A stretch of 37,169 nucleotides of DNA from Catellatospora sp. KI3 (GCF_029948125.1 NZ_JASAMB010000038.1:1-37169); one strand, 5' to 3'. Shown: positions 7,752 through 17,022, counted from the first letter of the stretch. Program-made: numbers and translations. Notes: a model not told the origin generated them from the sequence alone.

Positions 7752-8795
7752 TCAGCCGCGGTTCCAGCGCAGCGACAGCCCGACCGCGGCGAAGGCCAGC
7801 AGTGCGGCGGCCAGTACGAACCACACGGTCAGCTCCACGTCGCGGCGCTGGGCGACGATCGTGCTCGGCAGGTCGCCCAGCACCTTGCCGAGCTGCTCGG
7901 CGTCCTCGGCCCGGAAGTACTCGCCGCCGGTGCTGTCGGCCACGGCGGTCAGCGTCTCCTCGTCGATGAGCTGGGCGCGGCGGCCGCCCCCGCCGCCGAA
8001 GCGGCCGTCCGGCGGGCGGATGATGGTGCCCTGGTCGATCTGGTCGACGCTGCACACGATCGGCGCCGGATCGGTGGTGCCGAACCCGATCGTGTAGATC
8101 CGGATGCGGCGGGCCTTGGCCTGCTCGGCGGCGATCTCCGGGGTGACGCCCTGGGTGTTGGCGCCGTCGGTGAGCACCACGATGGTGTCCGGCGCGTACT
8201 GGCCGGCGACGTCACCCGGGTCGGGCAGTTCGACGCCGGTCGGCAGCACGTCCGGGTTGGACTCGGCGATGGCGTCGATGGCGGTGAGGATCGCCTGCCC
8301 GATGGCGGTGCCCCGGGCCGTACGCAGGGTGTCGATCGCGTCGAGCAGCACCTGCTTGTCGGTGGTCGGCTCGACCAGCAGGCCGGAGATGCCGGAGAAG
8401 GCGACCAGCCCGATGCGGGTGCCGTCGTCCTGGGCCAGCACGAACTCCCGGGCCGCCGCGCGGGCGGCGACCATGCGGTTGGGCGGCACGTCGGTGGAGC
8501 ACATCGACTGCGACACGTCGATGGCCAGCACGATCGAGGTGGAGCTGGTCGGCACCAGCATCGAGGCGTGCGGGCGGGCCACGCCCACGCCGAGCGCCGC
8601 CAGGGCGGCCAGGAACAGCCAGACCGGGATGCGGCGCCGCCACGCCGACGGGCCGGGCACGGCGGCCCGGATGAGCGCCAGGCTCGACACCCGTACGGCC
8701 GACCGCCTGCGCCGCCGCTGCAGCAGCCACCGGGCGAGCAGCAGCAGCGGGACGGCCAGCAGCGCGGCCAGGGCCCAGGGCCAGGTGAGCGCCAT
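7752..8795 (-). CDS. Membrane VWA-domain protein 1 (BatA-like)
   Basis: 347-aa protein with N-terminal transmembrane helices (about 8-25 and 57-72), a von Willebrand A domain, and a C-terminal helix (about 322-342). The MIDAS metal site is seen as DVSQS (93-97) with a later conserved TDG in VVLTDGANTQG. A Gly-rich loop (RFGGGGGRR) lies in the second half. It is the last gene of the MoxR operon; its ATG shares one base with the preceding stop (TGATG). By analogy with MoxR/VWA systems it is a metal-dependent adaptor on the outer face of the membrane that is remodelled or matured by the ATPase. Client proteins are unknown. Confidence 0.85.
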   Translation of the reverse strand: MALTWPWALAALLAVPLLLLARWLLQRRRRRSAVRVSSLALIRAAVPGPSAWRRRIPVWLFLAALAALGVGVARPHASMLVPTSSTSIVLAIDVSQSMCSTDVPPNRMVAARAAAREFVLAQDDGTRIGLVAFSGISGLLVEPTTDKQVLLDAIDTLRTARGTAIGQAILTAIDAIAESNPDVLPTGVELPDPGDVAGQYAPDTIVVLTDGANTQGVTPEIAAEQAKARRIRIYTIGFGTTDPAPIVCSVDQIDQGTIIRPPDGRFGGGGGRRAQLIDEETLTAVADSTGGEYFRAEDAEQLGKVLGDLPSTIVAQRRDVELTVWFVLAAALLAFAAVGLSLRWNRG

Positions 8796-9772
8796 CAGAC
8801 GATCCTTCCGTGCCAGCGGATCATCAGCAGTGCCCCGGCCAGGAGCAGCAGCAGCGCCGCCCCGGCGAGCAGGGCGGTGAGCTCCACCTGTTCGGGGCGG
8901 GTCGACACGCGCAGGTCGATCGAGTCGGACAGGTCGTGCAGCGCGGCGCTGTCGGCGGCTGGGTGGTACGCGGCGCCCGTGATCGCGGCGATGCCGGTCA
9001 GCGTCTGCTCGTCCAGGGCGGTGGCGACCTGGTAGCCGTCGACCTCGATCGTGGTGCCCTCGGCGGTGCCGATGCCGACGGTCTCGATGTGCACCCCGGC
9101 GTCGGCGGCCAGCTGCGCGGCGGTCGCGACGTCGGTGCCCGGCCCGGGGGTGTCCTGGCCGTCGGAGAACAGCACGATCGTGGCCGAGCCCCAGTACCCC
9201 AGGTCAGGGGCTGGTGCCTGGTCGGTGGGCAGGGTGACCTGCCGACCGACGACGACGCCGAGCGCGGTCAGGATCGCCTGCGTCAGCGAGGTGCCGCCGC
9301 TGGTGGTGAGCCTGGAGATGGCGTACTCGGCGGCGTCGTGGCGGTCGCTGGGCGGCAGCGTGATCAGGCCGCTCTGGCCGAAGATGACCACGCCCACGTC
9401 GACGGTGTCCGGCTGCGCCCGCACGAACTCGGTGGCGGCGGCCTGGGCCGCGGCCAGCCGCGACGGGGCGACGTCGGTGGCGGCCATGCTGTTGGACACG
9501 TCGAAGACGAGCACCACCGTGCTGGACAGGTGCGGGATGGGCAGCTCGGCCTGCGGCCGGGCCAGCGCGAACAGCAGCAGCGGCAGCGCGGCCAGGAACA
9601 GCGCGTACGGCGTGTGCCGGCGCAGGGCGGCGCGGCGGCCGGTGCCGGGCAGGCCGAAGCCGGTGGCCCGGACGCGCCGGGCTCGGCGCCGCTGGACGCG
9701 GACGTAGGCCGCCACGGCCGCCACGCTCACCAGCGCGGCGGCGACGGCGATCAGCGGGTGCATGACGGTCAT
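8795..9772 (-). CDS. Membrane VWA-domain protein 2 (BatA/BatB-like)
   Basis: 325-aa paralogue of its downstream neighbour with the same plan: helix near the N-terminus (5-23), second helix (55-72), VWA domain with MIDAS DVSNS (91-95) and a later FSDGQD, and a C-terminal helix (about 298-318). The two VWA proteins probably form a heteromer. The first ATG (9772) overlaps the DUF58 stop by 4 nt; an ATG at 9763 would skip three residues. Both ends of the gene overlap neighbours, so expression is strongly coupled. Confidence 0.85.
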   Translation of the reverse strand: MTVMHPLIAVAAALVSVAAVAAYVRVQRRRARRVRATGFGLPGTGRRAALRRHTPYALFLAALPLLLFALARPQAELPIPHLSSTVVLVFDVSNSMAATDVAPSRLAAAQAAATEFVRAQPDTVDVGVVIFGQSGLITLPPSDRHDAAEYAISRLTTSGGTSLTQAILTALGVVVGRQVTLPTDQAPAPDLGYWGSATIVLFSDGQDTPGPGTDVATAAQLAADAGVHIETVGIGTAEGTTIEVDGYQVATALDEQTLTGIAAITGAAYHPAADSAALHDLSDSIDLRVSTRPEQVELTALLAGAALLLLLAGALLMIRWHGRIV

Positions 9773-10661
9773 CGGTGCCGCCGATCCGACCGCCGCACCA
9801 TGCCGATCAGGGCGGTGACCAGGTCCTCATCGGTGCCGACCCGGTGCGCGGTGACCGCGCCGCGCCGCAGCGAGGCGTCCAGGTCGGACTCGCGCGCCTG
9901 GGCCTGCTCGGCGAAGCGCTGCCGCAGCAGCGGGTCGCCGGTGTCCAGCAGCAGCTGCTCGCCGGTCTCGGCGTCCTCCACCAGCACCAGCCCCAGGTCG
10001 GGCAGCTCCAGCTCGGCCGGGTCGACGATGCGCACCGCCACCACCTCGTGCCGGTGCGCGAGCATCGCCAGGGCCCGGTCCCAGCCCGCGTCGCCGATGA
10101 AGTCGGACAGGACGATGACCAGGCTGCGGCGCCGCGCGGTCGTCGCGGCCAGCCGCAGCATCGCGGCCAGGTCGGTGGTGGCGCCGGCGGAGTCGACCGG
10201 GTGCGGCGCGGCGCGGTCGAGTTCGTGCGCCAGCCGCAGCGCCTGGGTACGGCCCGTACGCGGCGGGATGATCCGGTGCGCGGAGTTGTCGAACAGCACC
10301 GCCCCGACCGGGTTGCCCTGGCCGGTGAACAGCCGGGCCAGGCACACCGCCAGGTCGCGCAGCGCGGTGTCCTTGCCGTGCTCGGCCGCGCCGACGCGCA
10401 TCGAGGCCGACCGGTCCAGCACCAGCCAGGCGGTCAGCTCCCGGTCCTCGGTGTAGCGGCGCACGTACGGCTCGTCCAGCCGCGCGGTCACGTTCCAGTC
10501 GATGTGCCGTACGTCGTCCTCGGGCGTGTACTCGCGCAGGTCGGCCACGTCGATGCCGACCCCGCGCCACAGCGTGCGGTGCGCGCCCTGCACCCGCCCG
10601 TCCAGGCGCCGCAGCACCTGCCACTCCAGCCGCCGCAGCAGCCGATCGGAGGCCAGCGTCA

Positions 10662-10662
<1 letters not shown>
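9769..10662 (-). CDS. DUF58 domain protein
   Basis: 297-aa cytoplasmic-looking protein. The DUF58 hallmark is DDVRHIDWNVTARLDEPYVRRYTEDRELTAW split around residues 49-79, followed by a degenerate VWA-like fold with DRSASM (MIDAS-like) and VIVLSDF. DUF58 proteins regularly sit between a MoxR ATPase and VWA proteins, as here, and are thought to link the two. Unlike many homologues it has no N-terminal membrane helices. Start and stop overlap the adjacent genes (TGATG and ATGA). Confidence 0.85.
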
Positions 10663-11645
<983 letters not shown>

Positions 11646-11681
11646 GGTGGTTCCGTCCTCATCGGTGGGTTCGGGGGTGGT

Positions 11682-12533
11682 TCAGAGCAGGGGCGGGCGG
11701 GTGCCGCCCGCCACGGCGGCGGCGATCGGGACGGCGAAGCCGACGCCGATGAAGGTGCCCGCGTCGGTCGGGTTGGCCAGGGCGACCACGATGCCGATGG
11801 TCTGCCCGCGGTCGTTCACCAGCGGACCGCCCGAGCTGCCCGGATTCACCGCCGCGTCGAACTGGATCAGCCCGTCGAGCTCGCCGGCGTCCTCGGTCTT
11901 GATGGAGCGGTTCAGACCCGACACCACCCCGGTGGTGGTCGAGCCGGTCAGGCCGAGCTGGTCGCCGATGGCGATGACGGTGTCGCCGATCGCCCCGCCG
12001 CTGCCGAGCACCGCCGGGACCAGCAGCTCGGGCAGCTCGGCGGGCGTCAGCGAGGCGATGTCGCGACTCGGGTCGCTGCCGGTCACGGCGGCCTTGGTAC
12101 GGGTCCCGTCGGCGAACACGACCTCGATGAGCGTGGCGCCGCGCACCACGTGCAGCGCCGTCAGGATGGTGCCGTCGGCGTTGGTGACCACGCCGGTGCC
12201 GCTGGCCTCCTCGGTCCCGCCCTGCTTGTCCTTCGCCTGGACGTGGACGGAGACCACCGAAGGCAGCAGCGCGTCGTGGATCTCGGCGATGGTTGGCGGC
12301 CGCTCGGCCGACTTCGACGGGGACGGCTTCGCCGCCGGTACCCCCGATGTGGACGCACCCCACTGGAAGGCCGCGACCGCCGTGACCAGCAGCACCAGCG
12401 CGGCGGCCGCGGCGAGCAGCGTGCGGGGGCGCCGCCGGTGCCAGGGGACCGGCGCGGGCGCCTGCTCGGGCTCGGTGCTGACCGGCGCGGGGGAGCGCGG
12501 CGGGGCGGCGTCGACGGGGCGTCGGCTCTGCAT
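11682..12533 (-). CDS. Membrane-anchored S1C (HtrA/DegP-like) serine protease without PDZ domain
   Basis: 283-aa protein: cytoplasmic Pro-rich N-terminus (1-37), one transmembrane helix (about 38-56), a Pro/Ser linker, then a trypsin-like domain outside the membrane. The catalytic triad is His128 (TALHVV), Asp158 (SRDIAS) and Ser234 (NPGSSGGP). There is no PDZ domain; the protein ends right after the second barrel. ATG 12533 is chosen over GTG 12536 because a TAGGCT -10 hexamer lies 6 nt before it, indicating leaderless expression. It is the first gene of the MoxR operon, so proteolysis may act on, or be controlled by, the MoxR/VWA machine. Confidence 0.85.
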   Translation of the reverse strand: MQSRRPVDAAPPRSPAPVSTEPEQAPAPVPWHRRRPRTLLAAAAALVLLVTAVAAFQWGASTSGVPAAKPSPSKSAERPPTIAEIHDALLPSVVSVHVQAKDKQGGTEEASGTGVVTNADGTILTALHVVRGATLIEVVFADGTRTKAAVTGSDPSRDIASLTPAELPELLVPAVLGSGGAIGDTVIAIGDQLGLTGSTTTGVVSGLNRSIKTEDAGELDGLIQFDAAVNPGSSGGPLVNDRGQTIGIVVALANPTDAGTFIGVGFAVPIAAAVAGGTRPPLL

Positions 12534-12539
12534 CACCCG

Positions 12540-12545
12540 AGCCTA
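12540..12545 (-). promoter_or_regulatory. -10 element for protease-MoxR operon
   Basis: On the minus strand TAGGCT is followed by 6 nt and then the ATG at 12533. It fits TANNNT and sets the start of the whole five-gene operon. The rightward oxidoreductase start (12624) is divergent. Confidence 0.55.
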
Positions 12546-12623
12546 TGGGTGTTTGCTCAAAACTCGGTAGGAGCCGGTGGCCCGGATCTGGCGGCCGCCG
12601 CCGGGACCTGGGACGCTGTCGAG

Positions 12624-13604
12624 ATGGATCAGCTGCGTATCGGGGTGCTCGGCGCCGCCCGGATCAACCGGAACGGCATCGTCAACCCGGCGCGCTCCGT
12701 GCCCGAGGTGACCGTGGCGGCGGTGGCCGCCCGCGACCCTGACCGGGCCCGCGAGTTCGCCGCCAGGCACGGCGTGCCCAGGGTGCACCCCGACTACGCG
12801 ACGCTGCTGGCCGACCCGGACCTGGACGCGGTCTACATTCCGCTGCCCAACGGCCTGCACGCCGAGTGGACGCTGCGCGCGATCGAGGCCGGTAAGCACG
12901 TACTGTGCGAGAAGCCGCTCACGTCCAATGCCGACCAGGCCCGCGAGGTGCAGGCGGCCGCGGACCGGTCGGGCCTGGTGGTGATGGAGGCGTTCCATTA
13001 CCGGTACCACCCGCTGATCCGCCGGGTGGAGCGGCTGCTGGCCGACGGCGCGATCGGTCCGGTGCGGCACGTCCGGACCGCGATGGCCTTTCCGCTGCCC
13101 CGATTCGGCGACATCCGCTACGACCTCGCCCTGGCCGGGGGCGCGACGATGGACGCGGGCTGCTACGCGATCCACCTGCTGCGCCTGCTCGGCGGCGCTG
13201 AGCCGCAGGTGGTGTCGGCGACGGCGAAGCTGCGCTCGCCCGGCGTGGACCGGGCCATGACGGCGGTGTTGCGGTTCCCCGACGGCGCCACCGGCGAGAT
13301 GACCGCCAGCATGTGGTCGTCGAAGCTGCTCAGCTTCGCCGCGAGGGTGACGGGCGAGCGCGGCTCCATCCGCATCCCGCTGTACCTGATGCCGTCGGTA
13401 TGGCCCCGGTTCACGCTGGTGCGCGACGGGCGGCGGTCGGTGGAGGCGGTGCCGGGCGAGGCGACGTACACCCATCAGCTGCGCGCGTTCGCCGACGCGG
13501 TGCTGCGCGGAGCCCCGGTGCTCACCCCGCCCGCGGACTCGGTCGCCAACATGGCCGTCATCGACGCGGTGTACCGGGCCGCCGGCCTCGAACCGCGCCC
13601 CTGA
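12624..13604 (+). CDS. Gfo/Idh/MocA-family NAD(P)-dependent oxidoreductase
   Basis: 326-aa sugar-type dehydrogenase. N-terminal Rossmann fold with RIGVLGAARI (5-14, a variant of GxGxxG in which the middle Gly is Ala), the cofactor/active-site motif CEKPLT (95-100), and HYRYHP (125-130) of the substrate side, followed by the C-terminal alpha/beta domain with the typical GGATMDAGCYAIHLLR. Start ATG 12624 directly precedes the Rossmann strand; a GACGCT hexamer 6 nt earlier suggests leaderless translation. A long open frame continues upstream through the antisense of the MoxR operon but has no coding character. Substrate probably a polyol or sugar; no sugar operon is adjacent. The 3' end overlaps the convergent DMT gene. 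Confidence 0.88.
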   Translation: MDQLRIGVLGAARINRNGIVNPARSVPEVTVAAVAARDPDRAREFAARHGVPRVHPDYATLLADPDLDAVYIPLPNGLHAEWTLRAIEAGKHVLCEKPLTSNADQAREVQAAADRSGLVVMEAFHYRYHPLIRRVERLLADGAIGPVRHVRTAMAFPLPRFGDIRYDLALAGGATMDAGCYAIHLLRLLGGAEPQVVSATAKLRSPGVDRAMTAVLRFPDGATGEMTASMWSSKLLSFAARVTGERGSIRIPLYLMPSVWPRFTLVRDGRRSVEAVPGEATYTHQLRAFADAVLRGAPVLTPPADSVANMAVIDAVYRAAGLEPRP

Positions 13605-14563
13605 CCCCCACCCACCTCGATCAACTGAGTCGCCGGGCAATCGGAGGTATCCGAGCCGGTCGAGTGCCCCATTGCCGGGCAACTCGGCTGGGCTCGGCGG
13701 CCGTTGGCGGTCACCGCGCCGACAGCGGTGGCGCCCAGCGCCAGGGCCACCCCGGTGACCTGCGCCGGAGTGAGCGACTGGCCCAGGGCCAGCCAGCCGA
13801 CGATCACCGCGGTGACCGGGCTGAGCAGGCTGAGGAACGCCGCCGAGGCGGCCGGCATACCATCCAGTCCGCGCCACCACAGCCAGTACGCCAGTGCCGT
13901 GCCGACCGTGGCGAGGTAGCCGTATCCGGCCAGGTTCACCACGCTGAGCTGCGGCGGCAGGCCTTCGACGGCCAGCGCCAGCGGGACGATGAGCAGGCCG
14001 CCCACGGTTAGCTGCCAGGCGGTCAGGGTCAGCGGGCCGACGCCGTCGGGCCTGCCCCAGCGCTTGGCCAGCACCGTGCCGGCGGCCATCGAGCCCGCCC
14101 CCACCAGGCCGGCGACCAGGCCGAGGACGTCGAACCCGGCCGACTGCGGCCGCAGCACCACCAGCGCCACCCCGGCCACCCCGGCCACCCCGAGCAGCCC
14201 CGCCGCCACGGCGCGGGGGCGGGCCGACTGGCCGAGCAGCGCGGCGGACAGTCCGATCACGAGCAGCGGCTGCACCGAGCCGAGCACCGCGGCCACCCCG
14301 CCGGGCAGCCGGTATGCGGCCAGGAACAGCAGCGGGAAGAACGCGCCGATGTTGAGCGTGCCGAGCGCGGCCGCCCGCCACCACCAGGAGCCGCGGGGCA
14401 GGGTGCGTACCGCGGCGAGCAGGAGCAGCCCGGCGGGCAGCGCCCGCAGTGCCCCGGTGAGCAGCGGCCGACCGGGTGGCAGCAGCTCGGTGGTGACGAT
14501 GTAGGTGGTGCCCCAGGTCAGCGGGGCTAGGGCGGTCAGCAGGAATACGGAGGTGCGGGACAC
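13475..14563 (-). CDS. DMT-superfamily (EamA) exporter with unusual antisense-overlapping tail
   Basis: 362-aa membrane protein; residues 1-290 form two EamA repeats of five helices (MSRTSVFLLTALAPLTWGTT start, second repeat from about LGLVAGLVGAGSMAAG), typical of small-molecule exporters. The family usually ends near residue 290-300; here about 70 hydrophilic residues follow, the last 43 or so encoded antisense to the oxidoreductase gene (130-nt overlap). The tail has no recognisable domain and crosses an imperfect inverted repeat (13627-13685), so it may be read-through left by loss of the original stop. It is divergent from a MarR regulator that probably controls it. Substrate unknown. 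Confidence 0.8.
   Translation of the reverse strand: MSRTSVFLLTALAPLTWGTTYIVTTELLPPGRPLLTGALRALPAGLLLLAAVRTLPRGSWWWRAAALGTLNIGAFFPLLFLAAYRLPGGVAAVLGSVQPLLVIGLSAALLGQSARPRAVAAGLLGVAGVAGVALVVLRPQSAGFDVLGLVAGLVGAGSMAAGTVLAKRWGRPDGVGPLTLTAWQLTVGGLLIVPLALAVEGLPPQLSVVNLAGYGYLATVGTALAYWLWWRGLDGMPAASAAFLSLLSPVTAVIVGWLALGQSLTPAQVTGVALALGATAVGAVTANGRRAQPSCPAMGHSTGSDTSDCPATQLIEVGGGQGRGSRPAARYTASMTAMLATESAGGVSTGAPRSTASANARS
13627..13685. repeat. Inverted repeat at convergent gene ends
   Basis: GAGTCGCCGGGCAAT (13627-13641) pairs with ATTGCCGGGCAACTC (13671-13685) with 2 mismatches in 15. Inside is a perfect small hairpin TCGGA-GGTA-TCCGA (13641-13654). The structure follows the oxidoreductase stop by 22 nt and may be its terminator; the outer-plus-inner hairpin design also looks like a repetitive element of a second type. 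Only one copy is in the window. Confidence 0.55.
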
Positions 14564-14593
14564 GACGTCCTCCCCGGTAGCTCGTGTATGAGT

Positions 14594-14631
14594 AACTTAG
14601 CACTAAGCTAGTTAGTTGCAAGCTAGTTAGT
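14594..14631. promoter_or_regulatory. MarR operator candidates between DMT exporter and marR
   Basis: The AT-rich divergent region contains a palindrome CTTAG-CA-CTAAG (14596-14607) and a 12-bp direct repeat AAGCTAGTTAGT at 14605-14616 and 14620-14631 (15-bp period). Such clustered symmetric sites next to a MarR gene and its divergent exporter are typical regulator-binding sites, covering both promoters. Confidence 0.6.
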
Positions 14632-14659
14632 GAGCTGTGAGGCATGGCATACTGACCGC

Positions 14660-15154
14660 ATGCTCAAGGACGGTGTCGACGCGATCGGCGACCAGTGGCG
14701 CGCGGAGCGCCCGGACCTCGGCGACCTGCTGCCGATGGAGCTGTTCGGTCGCGTCTACCGCATCGCCGCCCTGATGGCCGAGCGGGTCGAGCGGGTGTAC
14801 CAGCCGTTCGGCATCAGCCGCGCCGAGTTCGACGTGCTGGCGACGCTGCGCCGCTCCGGCGATCCCTTCAACCTGTCGCCCAAGCAGCTGTCCGACACGC
14901 TGATGCTCACCACCGGCGGCATGACCGGACGGCTGGACCGGCTGGAGAAGGCGGGGCTCGTGGAGCGGCAGCCCAACCCGGACGACCGCCGCTCACTGCG
15001 GGCACAGCTCACCCCGTCCGGAAAGGACACTGTCGACCGGGCCGTGGCGGTAGGGCTGGAACTGCAGCGTGAGCTTGTGGCCAAGCTGTCGCCCGCCGAC
15101 GCGCGCCGCCTGGCGGACCTGCTGCGCCAGCTGCTCGCCGTCGTGGGTTCCTGA
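14660..15154 (+). CDS. MarR-family transcriptional regulator
   Basis: 164-aa winged-helix protein. It starts with an acidic helix (VDAIGDQWRAERPDLGDLLPMELFGR), then the DNA-binding region LSPKQLSDTLMLTTGGMTGRLDRLEKAGLV and wing PDDRRSLRAQLTPSG, and a final dimerisation helix. ATG 14660 is preferred over the in-frame GTG at 14630 because CATACT, a -10-like hexamer, ends 6 nt before it. It is divergent from the EamA exporter, with repeats in between, so the likely job is ligand-relieved repression of the exporter. The RBBP9-type hydrolase follows by 20 nt but has its own -10 element. Confidence 0.85.
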   Translation: MLKDGVDAIGDQWRAERPDLGDLLPMELFGRVYRIAALMAERVERVYQPFGISRAEFDVLATLRRSGDPFNLSPKQLSDTLMLTTGGMTGRLDRLEKAGLVERQPNPDDRRSLRAQLTPSGKDTVDRAVAVGLELQRELVAKLSPADARRLADLLRQLLAVVGS

Positions 15155-15161
15155 GCCCCGC

Positions 15162-15167
15162 TAGGCT
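15162..15167 (+). promoter_or_regulatory. -10 element of RBBP9-type hydrolase gene
   Basis: TAGGCT followed by 7 nt and GTG 15175, without Shine-Dalgarno sequence; a leaderless start. It is the same hexamer as that of the protease operon. Confidence 0.5.
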
Positions 15168-15174
15168 GCTGGGC

Positions 15175-15702
15175 GTGACGAGCGTGCTGATCCTGCCCGG
15201 TTTCGAGAACTCCGGGCCCGCCCACTGGCAGACCGCGTGGGAACGCGAGCACGGCTTCGTCCGGGTCGAGCAGGACGACTGGTTCACGCCGCTGGTCGGC
15301 GACTGGGTGCGTACCCTCGACGAAGCTGTCACGGCCGCGTCCGGACCGGTGCTCCTGGCCGCGCACAGCCTCGGCTGCGTCACCGTCGCGCACTGGGTCG
15401 CCGGTGGCGCCGACCCCGCCAAAGTGGCCGGGGCGCTGCTGGTCGCCCCGGCCGACATCGACACCGCCGACGTGCCGCCGCTGTTCAACTTCCGGCCGGT
15501 GCCGCTGGTGCCGCTGCCGTTCCGGAGCATCGTGGTCGCCGGTGACGACGACCCGTGGGCGGCCCTGCCGCGCAGCGAGCAGTTCGCCACCGCGTGGGGG
15601 TCGCGCCTGGTCGTGGTGCCCGGCGGCGGCCACCTCAACGCCGACTCCGGCCTCGGCTCGTGGCCCCAGGGCCTGGCCCTGCTCGACGAACTGCGGCCCT
15701 AA
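15175..15702 (+). CDS. RBBP9/YdeN-family serine hydrolase
   Basis: 175-aa small alpha/beta hydrolase. The family opening VLILPGFENSGPAHWQTAWE is followed by the nucleophile elbow AHSLGC (Ser65), acid GDDDPW (about Asp126) and His153 in PGGGHLNADSG. Length and spacing match RBBP9-like hydrolases; natural substrates of the bacterial members are mostly unknown. GTG 15175 is chosen by the strand-1 start and -10 spacing. Its TAA overlaps the stop codon of the convergent LysE remnant (shared CTAA at 15699-15702). Confidence 0.88.
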   Translation: MTSVLILPGFENSGPAHWQTAWEREHGFVRVEQDDWFTPLVGDWVRTLDEAVTAASGPVLLAAHSLGCVTVAHWVAGGADPAKVAGALLVAPADIDTADVPPLFNFRPVPLVPLPFRSIVVAGDDDPWAALPRSEQFATAWGSRLVVVPGGGHLNADSGLGSWPQGLALLDELRP

Positions 15703-15930
15703 GCGGGAACCGGGCGGCTCGGGTCGGTGGCGAGCTTGACCGCGATCAGGCCCAGCAGCGAGCCGGTGACGTAGCGCTGGATGCGCAGCCAGCTCGGGCG
15801 GCGGGACAGGAACGCGGCGATCGCGCCAGCCGCGAGCACCAGCGCCGAGTTCACCGCGAGGCTGACGCAGATCTGCACGCTGCCCAGCTGCAGGCTCTGC
15901 CACAGCAGGTGACCGGCCTGGACGTCGATG
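15699..15930 (-). pseudogene. 3' remnant of LysE/RhtB-family exporter
   Basis: About 77 codons from DVQAGHLLWQSLQLG to the stop match only the last two helices and tail of LysE/RhtB amino-acid exporters (helix, basic loop SRRPSWLRIQR, helix GSLLGLIAVKLA). The family is about 200 residues; everything before this point is missing. The homology stops within a few bases of repeat copy 3 (15931-15994), whose sequence supplies a meaningless in-frame extension, and the desaturase gene lies beyond. So the gene was cut at the repeat, by insertion followed by deletion or by recombination. Not expected to be functional. Confidence 0.7.
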
Positions 15931-15994
15931 CTGCGGTTTCGGGGAAAGTGCGCGAATCTTGGCGCGGATTCCTGCACTTTCCCCGAAACTGCAC
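15931..15994 (+). repeat. 64-nt inverted-repeat element, copy 3
   Basis: 23-nt arms at 15931-15953 and 15972-15994, centre 15954-15971. The centre has its own 5-bp hairpin GAATC...GATTC and begins GAATCTTGG like copies 1 and 4. Arm changes are partly compensated (GGAAAGTGC in one arm, GCACTTTCC in the other), so inter-arm pairing is kept while the within-arm hairpins weaken. It lies at the break point of the LysE remnant. Confidence 0.9.
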
Positions 15995-16020
15995 CAAGCC
16001 GGGGCCGGTGGCGGGGCGGC

Positions 16021-17022
16021 TCAGCGGGTCATGCAGGTGGCGTCCTCGCCCTGGTACACGATTCGGCCGCGCATGACGCCGCTGTAGAAGGACCAGTACG
16101 ACGGCTCCGTGTTCTCGATCCGCTGCTCGATGAGGCGGTGGAGCCCGGGGACCTGCGCCATGGGCACGCCCTGGTGGAAGTGGTGGGCGGTGTGCAGGTC
16201 GTTGCCGTTGGTGTACCACTTGGCGAACCAGCCGGCGTAGACGGTGCGGGTGTTGGACAGCACGTTGGGGTCCGACTGGGTGTTGAGGCCGAAGTGCTCG
16301 GGCAGCTCGACCAGGAAGTGCGCCGGCTCGGCGACCAGCAGCGCGGGCAGGACCCAGACCCACAGCAGGTACGCGTCGCGGGTCAGCACGGTGAACACGA
16401 TCGCGGCGGCGAGGGCGGCGCCGATGCCGAGGTACTCGGTGCGGATCTTCTTGGCGGCCAGCGGCTTGGTGACCCGCGGGTTGGTGCGCCCGATGAGGCT
16501 GCGGCCGATGTCGCGGAAGACGTCGAGGTACCGGCCGAGGTGGTAGCAGGCGGCGATGAACCCCGGCACGCTGCCCAGTCCTTCGAAGCGGTAGTTGAAG
16601 AACTCCTGGTTCTGCGGTGTGCCCAGGTAGGCGTGGTGGCGCAGGTGCTCGTACTTGTAGTGCCAGTAGGAGCTCATCATCGGCACGCCGCACAGGTAGC
16701 CCACCAGGCGGTTGAGCCAGCGCTGCGGGTAGGCGTGCTCGTGCAGGCACTCGTGCTGCAGTTCCACCAGGTGGGCGTACATGAGGCCGAGCACCGGCAC
16801 GGTGATGGCGATCGTCCACCAGGCGGGCCGGATCGCGACCGCGGCCCAGCAGGCCGCGATGACCGCCACCGGCACGAGGAACTTGACGGTGAACAGCAGG
16901 GGGCGCTTGACGAACAGCTGTTCGGGCAGGTCGCGGCGGATGTCCGCACCGCGTACCGGTGCCAGCAGCACCCTCGCGGGCTCGTCGAATACGGGGTCTT
17001 CCGTGGCGGTTGTCGTGCTCAT
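16021..17022 (-). CDS. Fatty acid desaturase-type membrane di-iron enzyme
   Basis: 333-aa membrane enzyme with the three histidine boxes of the desaturase/hydroxylase superfamily: HECLHEH near residue 89, HLRHH near 125 and HTAHH near 280, plus PEHFG and N/D-LH context in the last box. Four hydrophobic helices are arranged around them. It should insert a double bond or hydroxyl group in an acyl chain or a similar lipid using O2 and an electron donor; no ferredoxin or reductase gene is adjacent. ATG 17022 has GGAGGT 8 nt upstream. It is divergent from the first decarboxylase gene; a shared control region is possible but its link to that pathway is uncertain. Confidence 0.82.
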   Translation of the reverse strand: MSTTTATEDPVFDEPARVLLAPVRGADIRRDLPEQLFVKRPLLFTVKFLVPVAVIAACWAAVAIRPAWWTIAITVPVLGLMYAHLVELQHECLHEHAYPQRWLNRLVGYLCGVPMMSSYWHYKYEHLRHHAYLGTPQNQEFFNYRFEGLGSVPGFIAACYHLGRYLDVFRDIGRSLIGRTNPRVTKPLAAKKIRTEYLGIGAALAAAIVFTVLTRDAYLLWVWVLPALLVAEPAHFLVELPEHFGLNTQSDPNVLSNTRTVYAGWFAKWYTNGNDLHTAHHFHQGVPMAQVPGLHRLIEQRIENTEPSYWSFYSGVMRGRIVYQGEDATCMTR

